A stretch of DNA of 64,000 nt, taken from the NCBI RefSeq assembly GCF_025753795.1, contig NZ_JAOWPS010000002.1, positions 124,001-188,000 on the forward strand, in the 5' to 3' direction. The notes under the pieces are model-generated. The model was not told the DNA's origin, made no database searches, and worked only from the letters and a program-made list of their open reading frames with translations. This document shows positions 24,536 through 32,345 of the stretch, piece after piece. A program made the position numbers and the translations under genes. Each line of letters begins with the position of its first letter. Position 1 is the first letter of the stretch. Source of the DNA: Mesorhizobium sp. YC-39. GTDB taxonomy: Bacteria > Pseudomonadota > Alphaproteobacteria > Rhizobiales > Rhizobiaceae.

Positions 24536-24937
24536 TCAGCAGGGACCGTCGTCGACCACCCGATAGTCCGCGGCACGGGCCTCGCATGCATTGGGGAAGG
24601 TGCGCAATTCACCACGGCGGCGGGCGCAGACCGGAGCATATTCGCGCGTGCAGAATGTCTGCTCTTCGCCACCGCCACCACCGCCGTCACGGCATTGGCC
24701 GTCGCGGATGATGCGATATCCGGCCCGCTCTGCAAGGCAGGCATTGGCGAAGGTCTGGCGGTCGCCGCCGCGCCGGGCACAGACCGGGTCATACTGCTTG
24801 GTGCAGAATTGCGGTCCCGGCCTTGGCGGACGCGGCCCCGGTCCTTCATCCACCACGACGGTGCAGGCGGCAAGAATTGCCGACAACAACAGGACGGCAA
24901 AACCCTGACGCGAAAAGATTGCCGCAAGAAATCTCAT
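24536..24937 (-). CDS. Lipoprotein with two Kazal-type protease-inhibitor-like domains
   Basis: A 133-residue exported lipoprotein. The signal peptide ends in a lipobox (LLLSAILAAC, Cys about residue 25), followed by a Pro-rich linker. Then come two tandem repeats of one domain: FCTKQYDPVCARRGG...TFANACLAERAGYRII...C and FCTREYAPVCARRRG...TFPNACEARAADYRVV...C. Each has four cysteines in the spacing of short bacterial Kazal-like domains, instead of the six of animal inhibitors. A Gly-rich hinge separates them. Kazal domains inhibit serine proteases, so this may protect the cell surface against proteases. The ATG at 24937 has GGGAG upstream. Confidence 0.85.
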   Translation of the reverse strand: MRFLAAIFSRQGFAVLLLSAILAACTVVVDEGPGPRPPRPGPQFCTKQYDPVCARRGGDRQTFANACLAERAGYRIIRDGQCRDGGGGGGEEQTFCTREYAPVCARRRGELRTFPNACEARAADYRVVDDGPC

Positions 24938-25477
24938 GACTATATCTCCCTCGAGCCCCTGCTCCGGCGCAAAACGCGCTCCGCTCCGGCGCATGACCCC
25001 GAAAATCTATTTTCGGAAAGGATCATGCGCAAAATCAAACTGGATCGATCCTCGTCATTCCATCGGCAAATGCAATCCCTCGTTTTTGGGCGGCTGCAGG
25101 AAACAAACCGACGCGTCGCAGATGCCGCCCGGATATCGCTCACTGGACCATGCGTGGCCGGGTTCTGGCCGATGACCGAGCAAGGACCCGGGTCTATCGA
25201 TGCGATGCGTCGGGACGCGCAATGGGCGGCCCGCGGCACTATCTTGCAACCATCACGTTTCCGTGCGATAAATTTTGTGTTCGGGCATTTGCGACCCGGA
25301 GAGCGGAACGTTTTGGACGACCTTTCCCCGATACTGTGAATCTCTGACGGCCCCGTTTTTCGGCGGGGGGTTTGACCATGCGCCAATGCATGACTGCCGA
25401 AGCAACCACCGGGACTTGCCCACGGCGCCAGGCAGCGGGCAAACCACAAGACTGACACGGGTGAAGGAGTTTCCCCA
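24938..25477. other. Intergenic region of about 540 bp upstream of a cold-shock gene
   Basis: It holds the Kazal gene promoter, a palindromic repeat at 24989-25030, and the leader of the second cold-shock gene. Several open frames on both strands lack ribosome sites and domains and were rejected. Near 25352-25370 a CCCCG/CGGGG hairpin with a T-rich loop lies between the repeat and the cold-shock gene, perhaps part of its leader. No RNA gene could be recognised. Confidence 0.45.
24989..25030. repeat. Palindromic intergenic repeat (GCGCATGA...TCATGCGC type)
   Basis: GCGCATGACCCCGAAAAT is paired with ATTTTCGG and TCATGCGC across a two-base centre. This class of imperfect palindrome is widespread between genes in rhizobia. 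Only one copy was seen in this window. Confidence 0.5.
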
Positions 25478-25690
25478 ATGGCCCAGACCGGCACCGTTAA
25501 ATTCTTCAACGCTACCAAAGGCTTCGGCTTCATCACGCCAGACGGCGGCGCCAAGGACGTGTTCGTCCACATCTCGGCGATCGAGGCTTCGGGCCTGCGC
25601 ACCCTCGTCGACGGCCAGAAGGTCACCTTCGACGTCGAGCCCGACCGCATGGGCAAGGGCCCGAAGGCGGTCAATCTCCGCGCGGCCTGA
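25478..25690 (+). CDS. Cold-shock protein, CspA family (copy 2)
   Basis: A 70-residue OB-fold RNA chaperone: [11 protein letters not shown] start, KGFGFITP (RNP1), VFVHISAI (RNP2) and the end KGPKAVNL. It has GAAGGAG nine bases upstream. It is very similar to copy 3, which lies 256 bp downstream, but a strong intrinsic terminator separates the two, so each has its own transcript. Probably responds to cold or stationary-phase stress. Confidence 0.93.
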   Translation: MAQTGTVKFFNATKGFGFITPDGGAKDVFVHISAIEASGLRTLVDGQKVTFDVEPDRMGKGPKAVNLRAA

Positions 25691-25785
25691 GCGGTCGGCG
25701 CGTCGCAAGTCCGTTCGGACATGCGCAACGTCCATCAGCCTCTCCAGGGGCTGCGCCGGCTTCCAGAGCCGGATCTGAGTTTTCG

Positions 25786-25815
25786 AAGGCGCGACGGTCA
25801 CCGTCGCGCCTTTTT
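25786..25815 (+). terminator. Intrinsic terminator after cold-shock copy 2
   Basis: GGCGCGACGG, the loop TCA and CCGTCGCGCC form a perfect 10-bp stem followed by TTTTT. It lies about 100 bp after the second cold-shock gene and before the third, and should end that transcript. Confidence 0.88.
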
Positions 25816-25946
25816 CATATCGAGGGCGGCAAGCCAAAATGCCCCGCAAAAACTTTCTCTTGCCGATAGCGCTAAAATAAAGGACAAATTTCACTCGGGC
25901 ATTTGCCGGCCCGAGACTTGACTTGATGGGATCAAAGGAGCTTCCC

Positions 25947-26159
25947 ATGCCGCAGACCGGCACCGTCAAATTCTTCAATCATGCCAAGGGCTTCGGCTTC
26001 ATCACGCCGGATGATGGCGCAAAGGATGTCTTCGTCCATATTTCGGCCGTGCAGGCGTCGGGTCTTCCCGGTCTTGAGGATGGGCAGAAAGTGACATTCG
26101 ACACCGAGCCGGACAAACGCGGCAAGGGTCCGAAAGCCGTCAACCTGTCGATCGGCTGA
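25947..26159 (+). CDS. Cold-shock protein, CspA family (copy 3)
   Basis: A 70-residue paralog of the preceding protein: [40 protein letters not shown], ending [11 protein letters not shown]. It has GGAG ahead of its ATG. The high identity with copy 2 and tandem position indicate a local duplication. It probably has overlapping RNA-chaperone function, with separate regulation because a terminator lies between them. Confidence 0.92.
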   Translation: MPQTGTVKFFNHAKGFGFITPDDGAKDVFVHISAVQASGLPGLEDGQKVTFDTEPDKRGKGPKAVNLSIG

Positions 26160-26360
26160 GCCGGCTCAAGACAGCACCCGAACGGTTCCCGCGCACAGGC
26201 TCGCTCTCCATGAGCGTGCGATATTTGCGGCCCATGGCACGGCCGATCATCTGATTTCGGCCCGCCAATTTGTTCAGCCCCCGTTCAGCCACGGTCGCCT
26301 ATTAGTCTTCGATAAAGCCGGACCGCATCCTACTACCGGGCCGGCACGAAGGAGACCGCT

Positions 26361-26789
26361 ATGAATCGAATTTTCAAGACCGCCATCCTGTCCGCCGCCG
26401 TCGTGGCAACCACGCTTGCGACCTTGCCTGCGGCCAGCGCCGATGATTGGCGTTACCACCGCCATTATCGTGGCCATGACCACGGCGACGCCGTCGCCGC
26501 TGGCGTCCTCGGCCTCGCGGCCGGCGCCCTGATAGGCGGCGCGCTCAGCAATCCGCAGCCCAGCTACTACGACCCCGGCTATGACGATTATGGTCGCTAT
26601 CCTCGGCCGCGACCGGCCCCGGTACGCCGTTACTACGTGGAGCCACGGGTTGCCTACAATGACGGCTACGCCGAGCCATGGACCCGTGGCTGGTACGAAT
26701 ACTGTTCGGATCGCTACCGCAGCTTCAATGCCCGTACGGGCACGTTCACAGGCTATGACGGCGAACAGCATTTCTGCACCGCCAACTGA
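26361..26789 (+). CDS. BA14K family exported protein
   Basis: A 142-residue protein with a signal peptide ending ASA-DDW near residue 27 and an internal hydrophobic Gly/Ala segment (AAGVLGLAAGALIGGAL). A Tyr/Pro-rich linker follows (PSYYDPGYDDYGRYPRPRP). The C-terminus carries the BA14K motif WYEYCSDRYRSFNARTGTFT and ends GEQHFC. The Brucella prototype is a lectin-like surface immunogen; the family is frequent in rhizobia. It stands alone with a strong terminator just downstream. Function in this organism unknown, probably envelope-associated. Confidence 0.9.
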   Translation: MNRIFKTAILSAAVVATTLATLPAASADDWRYHRHYRGHDHGDAVAAGVLGLAAGALIGGALSNPQPSYYDPGYDDYGRYPRPRPAPVRRYYVEPRVAYNDGYAEPWTRGWYEYCSDRYRSFNARTGTFTGYDGEQHFCTAN

Positions 26790-26801
26790 TGCTTCTTGCC
26801 C

Positions 26802-26833
26802 AAAAGGCGCTGGCCGCGAGGCCGGCGCCTTTT
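26802..26833 (+). terminator. Intrinsic terminator after the BA14K gene
   Basis: AAAAGGCGC, T, GGCC, loop GCGA, GGCC, G, GCGCCTTTT: a long stem followed by T residues. It lies between convergent genes and is nearly symmetric, so it may also stop the minus-strand MBL transcript. Confidence 0.85.
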
Positions 26834-26847
26834 GTTTCGCGATCTGC

Positions 26848-27489
26848 CTAAACTAGAAACGGATTGGTCCGCCGTTCCTCGCCGAAACGGCCGCCAGGAC
26901 CATGGCCGCAGATGAAGCCGATGTCGTCGCCAAGTGGCAAAAGCTTGGTCTTGATCGAGGCGATCAGCGCGGCATGGTCACCGCCCGGCAGGTCGGTGCG
27001 CCCGACGGAGCCCCGAAACAGGACGTCGCCGACATGGGCGAATTTGGCCGCACGGTTGTAGTAGACGACATGGCCCGGCGCGTGGCCGGGGCAATGAAAG
27101 ACCTCAAACGCGTGCTGGCCGAACGAGACGGTGTCGCCTTCGCTGAGAAAACGGTCGGGCACGCAATTGCGCACGGCATCGGTGATGCCGTAAAGTTTCG
27201 CCTGGCTCTCGAGGTTGGCGAGCAGCGGACGGTCGGCCTCATGCGGGCCGATGATCTCCACCCCGAGCGCCTCCTTCAGCTCCATTGCGCCGCCCGCATG
27301 GTCGATATGGCCATGCGTGATCCAGATCGCGCCGGCGGTGATCGCATTGTCCTTCAGCACGGCCAGCACCTTGTCGATGTCGCCGCCCGGATCGACGACA
27401 ACGCCTTGTTTGTCGTCCATGTCGAAGAGGATGGTGCAGTTTTGCTGGAAGGGCGTGACCGGCACGATACCGGCATTGAGTTGACCCAT
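26848..27489 (-). CDS. MBL-fold metallo-hydrolase (glyoxalase II-like)
   Basis: A 213-residue enzyme. It carries the metal-binding signature THGHIDHAGG near residue 58, then distal His in FHCPGHAPGHVVYY, the Asp bridge in FAHVGDVLF, and the final His in ICGHGPGG. This is a two-zinc metallo-beta-lactamase-fold hydrolase of the small YcbL/glyoxalase II-like type. The substrate is likely a thioester or lactone. The ATG at 27489 has AAGGA upstream; the frame extends upstream only into a palindromic repeat. It has its own transcription unit. Confidence 0.88.
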   Translation of the reverse strand: MGQLNAGIVPVTPFQQNCTILFDMDDKQGVVVDPGGDIDKVLAVLKDNAITAGAIWITHGHIDHAGGAMELKEALGVEIIGPHEADRPLLANLESQAKLYGITDAVRNCVPDRFLSEGDTVSFGQHAFEVFHCPGHAPGHVVYYNRAAKFAHVGDVLFRGSVGRTDLPGGDHAALIASIKTKLLPLGDDIGFICGHGPGGRFGEERRTNPFLV

Positions 27490-27521
27490 GATCGTCCTTT
27501 CGTGATCGCGTCCCTGATCTA

Positions 27522-27623
27522 ATGCATGTCGCGCAAAAGTGTGCAGCGGTTTTGCAATAACGACATGCATAAAAACAAGAACCTAAAGCGCGTCGCATGA
27601 ATTCGTTCAAGCGGCGCGCTTTA
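27522..27623. repeat. Composite palindromic repeat, copy C
   Basis: ATGCATGTCGCGCAAAA...TTTTGCAATAACGACATGCAT followed by TAAAGCGCGTCGCATGAATT and an imperfect inverse ending GCGCGCTTTA. It lies about 30 bp upstream of the MBL gene start, so on that side it could affect the MBL promoter. Confidence 0.72.
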
Positions 27624-27673
27624 GGGGCGCATTCGACCGGCGTCCACCGACGTGACGGGCCGGGCTAAAACGG

Positions 27674-27699
27674 AAATGGGCGGCCGAAGCCGCCCATTT
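27674..27699 (-). terminator. Hairpin terminator after the glycine-rich protein gene
   Basis: On the minus strand AAATGGGCGGC, the tetraloop TTCG closed by C-G, and GCCGCCCATTT form an 11-bp perfect stem, followed by TCCGTTTTAG. It lies 22 bp past the stop of the 27721 gene. Confidence 0.75.
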
Positions 27700-27720
27700 G
27701 AAAGCCCGAAACCGCCAAGC

Positions 27721-28041
27721 TTATTTCTTCATCGCATTCATGACCGCGCCGATGATACCGGTCAGAATGGCGCCACCGCCGGCACCGCCGATGATGTTTT
27801 GCAGATTAAGCGCACTGCCCAATCCGCCCGTTGCCGCTGCTGCCGCTGCCGGATCGACCGGTGCGCCACCGCCGAGCAGGCTACCGAGGATGGCCGCGCC
27901 GCCGACGCCGCCAACGGCGCCACCAAGGATCTTGGGAAGCTGACCCATCGCCGCCGTCTTGATCGCCGCGCCCACCGCCTGACCACCGATGACACCCGTA
28001 ATCACCTGAATAATGATCGGAAGAAGCGTGTTCATGTCCAT
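27721..28041 (-). CDS. Gly/Ala-rich small membrane protein, function unknown
   Basis: A 106-residue protein starting MDMNTLLPIIIQVITGVIGGQAVG. It has repeated GGxGGA/GxxxG patterns (KILGGAVGGVGGAAILGSLLGGG, NIIGGAGGGAILTGIIG) consistent with two or three closely packed membrane helices, and ends AVMNAMKK. There is no charge cluster or export motif. ATG at 28041 has GGAGGGA upstream; an in-frame ATG two codons later is also possible. A perfect hairpin follows its stop. Similar proteins occur in rhizobia without known role; pore-like or toxin-like behaviour is only a speculation. Confidence 0.65.
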   Translation of the reverse strand: MDMNTLLPIIIQVITGVIGGQAVGAAIKTAAMGQLPKILGGAVGGVGGAAILGSLLGGGAPVDPAAAAAATGGLGSALNLQNIIGGAGGGAILTGIIGAVMNAMKK

Positions 28042-28131
28042 AGTACCAGTCCCTCCATAGCTGCCAGCCTCCCGGGCCGACAGCATCATGAGACGCCGAA
28101 TTGGACGAAAGTCAAATGCAGAAATGCTTAA

Positions 28132-28161
28132 ATAAAAGGGGCGGCCCGAAAACCGCCCCTA
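28132..28161 (-). terminator. Intrinsic terminator after ilvE
   Basis: On the minus strand AGGGGCGG, loop TTTTCGGG, CCGCCCCT, then TTTATTT. It lies 26 bp after the ilvE stop and just before the leader of the next minus-strand gene. Confidence 0.88.
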
Positions 28162-28186
28162 CTTGTTAAAAAAGCTGTGACTTTCG

Positions 28187-29080
28187 TTATTCTGCGGCGA
28201 TCGCGTGCTTGGGTTGAACGGCTGCAGAATAGTCGTTCATCAGCGTCTTGGCGATTTCTCCGACCTCGAATCGGTATGGACCGATCTCCGAAACCGGCGT
28301 CACTTCGGCTGCCGTCCCGGTAAGGAAGCACTGCTCGAAGCCTTCGAGCTCTTCCGGCATGATGGCGCGCTCGATCACCTCGAGGCCGCGATCCCTGGCA
28401 AGGCCGACGACTGTACGGCGAGTGATGCCGTCGAGGAAGCAATCGGGCGTCGGCGTGTGGATCTTGCCGTCCTTGACGAAGAAGATGTTGGCGCCCGTTG
28501 CTTCGGCGACTTGCCCGCGCCAGTCGAGCATCATGGCGTCGGCATAGCCCTTGGCTTCGGCGGCATGCTTGGACATGGTGCAGATCATGTAGAGGCCGGC
28601 GGCTTTCGACTTCGACGGTGCAGTGCGTGGATCGGGGCGACGCCATTCCGCCACATCGAGACGGATGCCCTTCAGCTTCTGCGCGGGGTCGAAATAGCTC
28701 GGCCACTGCCAGATGGCGATGGCGCAGTTGATGCGGTTGTTCTGCGCCGAAACGCCCATCTGTTCACTGCCGCGCCAGGCGATTGGGCGCACATAGGCGT
28801 CCTGGAATCCCTGCTTCTTCAACAGCGTGCGGCAAGCATCGTCGATCTCGGCAATCGAGTAGGGAATCTTGAAACCAAGCAGGCGCGCCGATTCATGCAG
28901 ACGTTCGCTATGCTCTGTCAGTTTGAAAATCTCGCCGCCATAGGCGCGCTCGCCCTCGAACACCGCGCTGGCATAGTGCAGGCCATGGGTCAGGACGTGG
29001 ATCTTGGCGTCGGTCCATTTGACGAACTCGCCGTTCATCCAGATAAAGCCATCCATTTGGTCGAAGGGAACGGATGCCAT
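28187..29080 (-). CDS. ilvE: Branched-chain amino acid aminotransferase
   Basis: PLP-dependent fold-type IV transaminase of 297 residues that makes or degrades leucine, isoleucine and valine with glutamate/2-oxoglutarate. The opening FIWMNGEFVKWTDAKIHVL and HYASAVFEGERAYGG mark the family. The PLP lysine is in SKAAGLYMICTMSKHAAEAKGY, followed by DWRGQVAEATGANIFFV and the phosphate-binding FLTGTAAEVTPV. It has a strong terminator downstream and stands divergent from a MarR regulator gene. The 249-bp gap contains a palindrome near the regulator start. Confidence 0.93.
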   Translation of the reverse strand: MASVPFDQMDGFIWMNGEFVKWTDAKIHVLTHGLHYASAVFEGERAYGGEIFKLTEHSERLHESARLLGFKIPYSIAEIDDACRTLLKKQGFQDAYVRPIAWRGSEQMGVSAQNNRINCAIAIWQWPSYFDPAQKLKGIRLDVAEWRRPDPRTAPSKSKAAGLYMICTMSKHAAEAKGYADAMMLDWRGQVAEATGANIFFVKDGKIHTPTPDCFLDGITRRTVVGLARDRGLEVIERAIMPEELEGFEQCFLTGTAAEVTPVSEIGPYRFEVGEIAKTLMNDYSAAVQPKHAIAAE

Positions 29081-29286
29081 GGTAACCTCCCGCGGGCGAC
29101 GGCCCGCATATCATTGTGTCGTTGCGTTTTTCGTGTCGGCCGCACCCGGCGGCCTGTGTCTCGAAGCGTAAGCGGATATTTGAGGTCTGGCAAACTCAGG
29201 AAGTTCCGGAAAAACGGCCTTCCCTTGCCTTTTCGTTCGCAATCCGCCGAAAAGCTTGTCAAAAATTACCATCGCCGGAAAATTAC

Positions 29287-29301
29287 GTCAATAGTACTGA
29301 C
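29287..29301. promoter_or_regulatory. Candidate MarR operator
   Basis: GTCAATAGTACTGAC is a 15-base near-perfect inverted repeat centred 36 bases upstream of the MarR gene's ATG, in an AT-rich promoter stretch. Size and position suit autoregulation by the MarR protein. Prediction only. Confidence 0.4.
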
Positions 29302-29329
29302 ATAATTTCCCATTTCCCGCGGAGAAAAG

Positions 29330-29863
29330 ATGACGGATCGCAGCCACCCAGCCGGAAAACCGATCAGGACGGCGATCGCCGACGAAGACGGCATCGACTT
29401 CGCAATCATCGAATTGTTCTTCTTCGCCTATCGCGATTTCACCTCCGATCCGGACCAGATCCTCGCCGACTATGGTTTCGGCCGTGCCCATCACCGGGTC
29501 CTGCATTTCGTCAATCGCAGGCCGGGCCTGACGGTCGCCGAACTCCTCGATGTCCTGAAAATCACCAAGCAGAGCCTGGCGCGCGTGCTCAAGCAATTGA
29601 TCGACACCGACCATGTCGTCCAGTTGCAAGGCCCGCGCGACCGCCGGCAGCGCGAACTCTACCCCACCGCCAGGGGCCGTGCTCTGGCACTGGCGCTGGC
29701 GCGGCCACAGTCGCGCCGCATCCGTGCTGCATTGGAAGATTCCGGAGCCAGCGAACGCGCCTTGATCGAACGCTTCCTGGAAGCGATGGTTAATCCGGAA
29801 CTAAGGGCGCAGATCGACATTGTGCCCGCAAAAATGTCAGGGAAAAGCCATGGAGACCATTGA
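29330..29863 (+). CDS. MarR family transcriptional regulator
   Basis: A 177-residue winged-helix regulator: a dimerisation helix (IIELFFFAYRDFTSDPDQILADYGFGRAHHRVLHFV), a DNA-reading helix (KITKQSLARVLKQLIDTD), and a wing (GPRDRRQRELYPTARG). Its last 14 bases overlap the start of the response-regulator gene, so the two are translationally coupled. MarR plus OmpR-type regulator pairs (PetP/PetR in Rhodobacter) sit next to bc1 genes there, and a bc1 operon lies 28 kb away here, but orthology was not tested. No ligand can be assigned. Confidence 0.85.
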   Translation: MTDRSHPAGKPIRTAIADEDGIDFAIIELFFFAYRDFTSDPDQILADYGFGRAHHRVLHFVNRRPGLTVAELLDVLKITKQSLARVLKQLIDTDHVVQLQGPRDRRQRELYPTARGRALALALARPQSRRIRAALEDSGASERALIERFLEAMVNPELRAQIDIVPAKMSGKSHGDH

Positions 29864-30569
29864 AAAGGTTGATCAGCCGGCAGCACCGGACGACGATGCA
29901 CCGCATCTGCTGGTGGTCGATGACGACACCCGTATCCGCAATCTTCTCAAGCAATATCTGACCGAAAACGGCTTTCGCGTCACCGTTGCCGGAAATTCCG
30001 GCGAGGCGCGGCGCAAGCTCGCCGGCCTCGACTTCGATCTGCTCGTGCTCGATGTCATGATGCCGGGTGAAACCGGCGTCGATCTCACCAAGGCTCTGAG
30101 AGCCGAAAAGAACGTGCCGATCCTCATGCTCACCGCGCTGTCGGAAACCGACAGCCGCATCACCGGACTTGAGGCCGGCGCCGACGACTATCTGCCGAAA
30201 CCTTTCGATCCGCGCGAATTGATCCTGCGCATCAACAACATCCTGCGCCGCGGTGGCCCGGCGACGACGCCGAAAGTCGAGCAACTGGTCTTCGGCCCCT
30301 ACACGTTCCAGATCGCCCGGCGGGAGCTCAAGCGCGGCGGCGAGGCCCTCAAGCTGACCGACCGCGAACAGGAGATCCTGGCGATCTTCGCGGCGCGGGC
30401 GGGCGAGACGATACCGCGCCATGAACTTGTCGGCGATGATTCAGAAGTCGGCGAACGCACCATCGACGTCCAGATCAACCGGCTGCGCCGCAAGATCGAG
30501 CGCGACCCGTCCAATCCGGTCTGGCTGCAGACCGTGCGCGGTATTGGGTATCGGCTCAGCGTGGAATAG
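29850..30569 (+). CDS. OmpR-family response regulator
   Basis: A 239-residue two-component regulator. The receiver domain begins at HLLVVDDDTRIRNLL and has the phospho-acceptor Asp68 in LLVLDVMMPGETG, Thr in LMLTALSE and Lys in YLPKPFDPRELILRI. The C-terminal winged helix (about 140-235) has LTDREQEILAIFA, a recognition helix (ERTIDVQINRLRRKIE) and a GIGYRL wing. The ATG at 29850 overlaps the end of the MarR gene by 14 bases. A histidine kinase gene lies 132 bp downstream, separated by a palindromic repeat. Targets unknown; envelope or respiration control is a fair guess. Confidence 0.92.
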   Translation: METIEKVDQPAAPDDDAPHLLVVDDDTRIRNLLKQYLTENGFRVTVAGNSGEARRKLAGLDFDLLVLDVMMPGETGVDLTKALRAEKNVPILMLTALSETDSRITGLEAGADDYLPKPFDPRELILRINNILRRGGPATTPKVEQLVFGPYTFQIARRELKRGGEALKLTDREQEILAIFAARAGETIPRHELVGDDSEVGERTIDVQINRLRRKIERDPSNPVWLQTVRGIGYRLSVE

Positions 30570-30578
30570 ACTGCTGCA

Positions 30579-30627
30579 ATGCGTGTCACCCAAAAGTGCG
30601 AAACGGTTTTGGGACGACGACATGCAT
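30579..30627. repeat. Composite palindromic repeat, copy D (degenerate, first palindrome only)
   Basis: ATGCGTGTCACCCAAAAGTG ... CGGTTTTGGGACGACGACAT and GCAT recalls the first half of copies A-C with several changes; the second TAAAGCGCGT palindrome is absent. It sits between the response regulator and its kinase and would fold in their shared transcript. Confidence 0.6.
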
Positions 30628-30701
30628 AAGTCGAATATTGCAAGCGCAGCACGGCGCCTGCGGGCCCTTGTTGAGCGGCCCGTAAATGAGCAAAAGGGCG
30701 A

Positions 30702-32114
30702 ATGGCGACCACGGATCTGGAAGGGCCGGGAGATAACGGCTTGAGTGCACGCGCCACACGGGCGCTCAAGGCCATGCCGCGCGCCTGGAACCGGTTCTGG
30801 CGTTACGTCGCACTTTACATGCCCAAGCGGCTCTATGCCCGCTCGCTGATCATCGTCATCGCACCGATGATCCTGCTGCAATCAGTGGTCGCCTTTGTGT
30901 TCATGGAACGCCACTGGCAGACCGTCACCCAGCGCCTGTCGCAGGCCACGATCAGCGACATTGCCGCGATCATCGATCTGATCGAAACCTATCCGCACGA
31001 CGCCGATTATGCCAACATCATCCGCATCGCCCAGGACCGCCTGCAGTTGAAGGTCGATCTGCTGCCGCCCGACCCATTGCCACCGCCCGGTCCAAAACCT
31101 TTCTTCTCGATCCTCGATGAAATCCTCTCGTCCGAGATCACGCGTCAGATCAACCGTCCGTTCTGGATCGATACGGTCGGCAATTCCAACATCGTCGAGG
31201 TCCGTGTCCAGCTTGAGGGCAAGGTGCTGCGCGTTTTCGTGCGTCGCAGCCAGGCCTATGCATCGAACACCCACATTTTCCTGATCTGGATGGTCGGCAC
31301 CTCGCTGGTGCTGCTGATGATCGCCATCCCCTTCCTGCGCAACCAGATCCGGCCGATCCTGACGCTGGCCGAGGCGGCCGAGAGTTTCGGCAAGGGCCGG
31401 CCGATGCCGCGCGATTTCCGTCCGCGTGGCGCCGAGGAGGTGCGCCGCGCCGGCTTTGCCTTCATCCAGATGCGCGAGCGCATCGAACGCCAGCTCGAAC
31501 AGCGCACCGCCATGCTGACTGGCGTCAGCCACGATCTCAGAACCATCCTCACCCGCTTCAAGCTGCAGCTCGCGCTGACCGGGACCAAGGCCGACACCGA
31601 GGCGCTTGGCCAGGACATCGACGACATGCAGTCGATGCTGGAAGGCTATCTCGCCTTTGCCCGCGGCGAAGCGACGGAAGACACCGGCCGTTTCGATCTT
31701 GAGGCCTATTTCGAGAAGCTCGGTGAAGAGGCAACGCTGCGCAAGCGCAAACTGTCGACCACGCTTGCCGGCGATCCGCATGTGCAGGTGCGGCCTCGCG
31801 CCTTCGCCCGGCTGCTGTCCAATGTCGTCGGCAACGCCTTCCGCTATGCCCAGACGGTGGAGATCAACGCCAACCACGACCACGGCTCGCTGCTCGTCAC
31901 CATCGACGATGACGGTCCGGGCATTCCGCCCCAGAAGCGCGAGGAGGTGTTCAAGCCGTTCGTGCGGCTTGACGAGGCCCGCAACCTCGACGCCAGCGGC
32001 ACCGGGCTTGGCCTCGCCATCGCACGCGACATCGTCCGCAGCCATGGCGGCGACATCATGCTGGACGACAGCCCGCTCGGCGGCTTGCGTGCGGTCATCA
32101 AGGTACCGGCCTGA
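30702..32114 (+). CDS. EnvZ-type sensor histidine kinase
   Basis: A 470-residue inner-membrane kinase, probable partner of the upstream response regulator. Two membrane segments (about 47-67 and 188-210) enclose a periplasmic domain with a Pro-rich stretch (LLPPDPLPPPGPKP). A HAMP domain follows, then the dimerisation helix with His in GVSHDLRTILTRFKL near residue 278. The ATP-binding region has N (NVVGNAFRYA), DDDGPGIPP, FKPFVRLDEA and GTGLGLAIA. The H-box has Ile where most EnvZ-type kinases have Pro (SHDLRTPLTR). The signal is unknown. Confidence 0.9.
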   Translation: MATTDLEGPGDNGLSARATRALKAMPRAWNRFWRYVALYMPKRLYARSLIIVIAPMILLQSVVAFVFMERHWQTVTQRLSQATISDIAAIIDLIETYPHDADYANIIRIAQDRLQLKVDLLPPDPLPPPGPKPFFSILDEILSSEITRQINRPFWIDTVGNSNIVEVRVQLEGKVLRVFVRRSQAYASNTHIFLIWMVGTSLVLLMIAIPFLRNQIRPILTLAEAAESFGKGRPMPRDFRPRGAEEVRRAGFAFIQMRERIERQLEQRTAMLTGVSHDLRTILTRFKLQLALTGTKADTEALGQDIDDMQSMLEGYLAFARGEATEDTGRFDLEAYFEKLGEEATLRKRKLSTTLAGDPHVQVRPRAFARLLSNVVGNAFRYAQTVEINANHDHGSLLVTIDDDGPGIPPQKREEVFKPFVRLDEARNLDASGTGLGLAIARDIVRSHGGDIMLDDSPLGGLRAVIKVPA

Positions 32115-32345
32115 CCTGCGCTCCGGCATTCTGAAGTGTGCTTGCGGGTTACGCTTTCATCCGCCCGTCATGAAACCATGCTGAAGAGCGCGCATGAAGT
32201 GCGCGACCTCTATCGATTCGGCCCCTCGGCATCGATTCGACCCCGTGCCCGCCCGGGTGCGCTGGAGCGAAGCGGGAGCCGCGGCCTGGTCGCCATTCAG
32301 GCATCGCGGCAAGGCAACCGACGACTTCCTGGGCAAGGGGCCGCC

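Noticed and set aside
25055..25477. Overlapping minus-strand frames before the second cold-shock gene as a protein gene
   Set aside because: They lack ribosome sites, change frame repeatedly and read into the antisense of the cold-shock gene.
4219..30627. Calling the palindromic repeats insertion sequences or a CRISPR array
   Set aside because: No transposase is present, copies are dispersed and palindromic with no regular spacers, so neither applies.
29330..32114. Naming the MarR/response-regulator pair petP/petR because a bc1 operon is in the window
   Set aside because: The bc1 genes are 28 kb away and on the other strand, and orthology cannot be shown without a tree.
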